Of a DNA stretch of 7,476 bases, positions 5,796 to 7,476 are shown piece by piece (the first letter of the stretch is position 1; every line of letters begins with the position of its first letter). The position numbers and the translations under genes are program-made. The notes under the pieces are model-generated. The model saw nothing but the letters and a program-made list of their open reading frames with translations, was not told the DNA's origin and did no database searches. Source of the stretch: Pseudomonadota bacterium (lineage in GTDB: Bacteria > Myxococcota > Polyangia > GCA-2747355 > JACKDQ01); assembly GCA_030591195.1 (NCBI GenBank), contig JAUVBO010000103.1, forward strand, positions 1 to 7,476. The letters run 5' to 3'.

Positions 5796-7476
5796 ATGCG
5801 TCGACAGACCCAGTTGCTCGGAACGATAGTTGCTGCGGCTGCCCTTGCGGGCTGCCAGGACCTCTGCGCGGATGCCGCCGATCATTTCAGCCAGTGCACC
5901 GGCAGGAGCGTCCAAGCCCTCGCGGGCTGTGACCAGTCCGCGGCCCAGATGCTGCTGGCGAGCAGCTGCGAGAGCATCGCCCAGTCGGGGGGCAAGGCCG
6001 ACGAGCAGGCCGGCTGTGGCACGGTGGTGGACTGTCAGGACGAGACCTTCGAGTCGCAGTCGGTCCAGGTCGAGGCGGCACAGCTGATTCGACTGGCCGG
6101 GGCCCTCGAGGACGTCGTGATCCACCTCGGCGCCGACAGCGGCGACCAGCAGGGGGGTGGCGAGCCTTCGGTGACAGTCACTGTGCTCGCCGACACGCTG
6201 AGGTCGATGACGGCCGGCGAGCGGGTCGACGCGCCGCAGATGCAGGCGCGCCTGGTCTCTCTCGCGCGTCGCGTCGGTGACCCGCAGTTGCTCTGGACCA
6301 GGCTCGGGGTGGGTGACCGGGCGGCGTTCCGCTACCGCGGCACCAAGTACTTGCTGGCGATCAGCGCGCTCGAGCTGCCGGCCGCGCCAGCGGAGCCGAC
6401 ATCCGACGGCGTCCCCCCCGAGGGCGTCCTCGTGTCGCACGAACCGGGCGCGGCCCCGGGCACGGCCCCGGGCACGGCCCCGGGCACGGCCCCGGGCACG
6501 GCGGTGGCCAAGGTGACGATGCAGGTGACCAAGAGCGAGGCCGGCGGGATGCTCGCTCCGCCGGCTGACCGCGACCAGCACCTGGCCGACGGCCTGCTCA
6601 CGGCGGGCTCGGCGATCGCTGTGGATGTCGAGGGCCTCTGGTACCAGCTGACCATCGGCGACGTCGACGCCGCTACCAGCCAGGCGACACTGACCTTTGT
6701 TCGCTGCCTCAACAGCTGCGTCGATGGTGCGCTCCTTGAGGGGGCCGAGCCCAGCGAGCTGACCCTCGAGGCCGGCAAGCGCTTCGCGGCCTTCGCCGAT
6801 CGCAGGACCGAGCTGCCCAACCCGACCGACCCGAACGCCGTCCCGCCCACCGCGGCCGAGATCGAGCAGGCACGGATCGACAACGCTATGGCCCCGCTCG
6901 AGTTGCTCTTCGTCGGTGGCGCGGAGCTCTTCGGCGAGACCGGCTGCGGCCAGCCGGCCTGTCCCGCGCGTTTCACCGTCTTCGGCGAGCCCCTGCCCGA
7001 GCCCGCGGTGGCGGCCACCGAGCAGCCCGCCGCCGCCACCGAGCCCGAGCCCGATCCGACCCTGTCGCTCAAGCTCGGCGCGGCCGAGGTCGAGGGCGCC
7101 GAGGTCTCGCTCAACGGCGAGATCTGCAACACCGGCACCGTGGACGCCGCAGAGTTCAAGCTCACGATCACCTACCGGCCGCGCGGCGACATCAAGCAGC
7201 GCGAGATGTCCCAGCAGCCGCTCGAGGCCGGCAAGTGCCGCAACTGGTTCACCACGGTCAAGGACGTGCCGGCGGGCAGCTACACCGCCACCGTCTCGAT
7301 GTCCTTTGCCCCCGAGGAGCCGGAGGCGACCTTCGTCGTCAAGTCCGACGTCTACGTCGCCGCGATCATGCCGACCGTCGCCGCTGATGGCTCGAAGGGC
7401 TTCCAGGTCCGCGTCTGCAACCGGGGCGCGGCGCTCAAGGACGCGAAGATCCGGGTCGGGGTCTACAAGGACCGCG
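5796..7476 (+). CDS. Large secreted lipoprotein with Cys-rich head, PGTA linker and CARDB-like Ig domains (3' end cut off)
   Basis: The frame is open to the window edge, giving 560 residues without a stop. The start MRRQTQLLGTIVAAAALAGC is a classic lipoprotein signal: two Arg, a hydrophobic core and the lipobox LAGC, with Cys20 the lipidated residue. Six more cysteines follow by residue 80 (24, 34, 45, 58, 74, 80), suggesting disulfides. Residues 172-189 and 270-287 share the pattern G-x4-[FV]-x-[YV]-x-G-x2-Y-x-L-x-I, so a small beta unit seems duplicated. Five PGTA-type repeats occupy 217-236. A Pro/Glu/Ala linker precedes 422, where a CARDB-like Ig domain begins (EICNTG, Cys444, Cys481). 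A second starts near 520 (RVCNRG, Cys541) and is cut off. The Ig domains suggest adhesion or scaffolding outside the cytoplasm. I do not recognise the protein as a whole. ATG 5790 is an alternative start. Confidence 0.8.
   Translation, partial: MRRQTQLLGTIVAAAALAGCQDLCADAADHFSQCTGRSVQALAGCDQSAAQMLLASSCESIAQSGGKADEQAGCGTVVDCQDETFESQSVQVEAAQLIRLAGALEDVVIHLGADSGDQQGGGEPSVTVTVLADTLRSMTAGERVDAPQMQARLVSLARRVGDPQLLWTRLGVGDRAAFRYRGTKYLLAISALELPAAPAEPTSDGVPPEGVLVSHEPGAAPGTAPGTAPGTAPGTAVAKVTMQVTKSEAGGMLAPPADRDQHLADGLLTAGSAIAVDVEGLWYQLTIGDVDAATSQATLTFVRCLNSCVDGALLEGAEPSELTLEAGKRFAAFADRRTELPNPTDPNAVPPTAAEIEQARIDNAMAPLELLFVGGAELFGETGCGQPACPARFTVFGEPLPEPAVAATEQPAAATEPEPDPTLSLKLGAAEVEGAEVSLNGEICNTGTVDAAEFKLTITYRPRGDIKQREMSQQPLEAGKCRNWFTTVKDVPAGSYTATVSMSFAPEEPEATFVVKSDVYVAAIMPTVAADGSKGFQVRVCNRGAALKDAKIRVGVYKDR
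6444..6503 (+). repeat. Five tandem 12-bp units coding PGTA
   Basis: The unit CCGGGCACGGCC is repeated five times in frame. The first copy has GCG in place of ACG (PGAA) and the last ends in GCG instead of GCC. The three middle copies are identical even at silent sites, pointing to recent expansion or slippage. Because 12 is a multiple of three, copy-number change would lengthen or shorten the linker without breaking the lipoprotein frame. Confidence 0.9.

Noticed and set aside
5769..7171. Two minus-strand open frames opposite the lipoprotein gene (270 and 279 codons)
   Set aside because: One reads the PGTA repeats as an RARG tract and the other is Ser/Ala-rich. Neither shows a domain, while the plus frame has a lipobox and Ig-like motifs.

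Overview
The window is GC-rich and densely coding, with the strong third-position GC bias that opens long empty frames opposite real genes. It looks like a high-GC Gram-negative bacterium. The secreted lipoprotein with a Cys-rich head, low-complexity linker and Ig-like domains resembles proteins common in Myxococcota and related former Deltaproteobacteria. That placement is an inference from style, not from a marker gene. I see no RNA gene, CRISPR array, insertion sequence or phage gene. This is mostly an ordinary chromosomal region, with a few regulatory and architectural details worth checking.

Layout: (1) Positions 1-138 hold nothing I can assign. (2) 139-1455, minus strand, is a complete HipA-superfamily Ser/Thr kinase of the YjjJ (HipH) type. 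It has its own N-terminal winged helix-turn-helix and no HipB-like partner gene beside it. (3) 1456-1592 is an AT-rich spacer with a tandem 11-bp repeat, a 10-bp palindrome over the kinase GTG start and a related second site, plausibly its promoter and operator. (4) 1593-2135, minus strand, is a small, very lysine-rich exported protein with a thioredoxin-like, YtfJ-like pattern. A hairpin follows its stop codon. (5) 2136-2259 is a divergent intergenic region whose pta side carries a 9-bp inverted repeat enclosing a CCTCCT complementary to the pta ribosome binding site. (6) 2260-4401 pta and 4407-5615 ackA, plus strand, form a tightly coupled operon. (7) 5616-5795 contains two hairpins, the second followed by a T-run. 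(8) 5796 to the right edge is a lipoprotein gene cut off by the window end.

How the genes work together: Pta and AckA interconvert acetyl-CoA and acetate through acetyl phosphate, yielding ATP in the acetate-forming direction. They are the only functionally linked pair. The kinase, the YtfJ-like protein and the lipoprotein show no sequence-visible link to acetate metabolism. I did not find a convincing undescribed multi-gene system. The best leads are the self-contained HTH-kinase with its putative operators, the possible pta leader structure and the domain layout of the lipoprotein.
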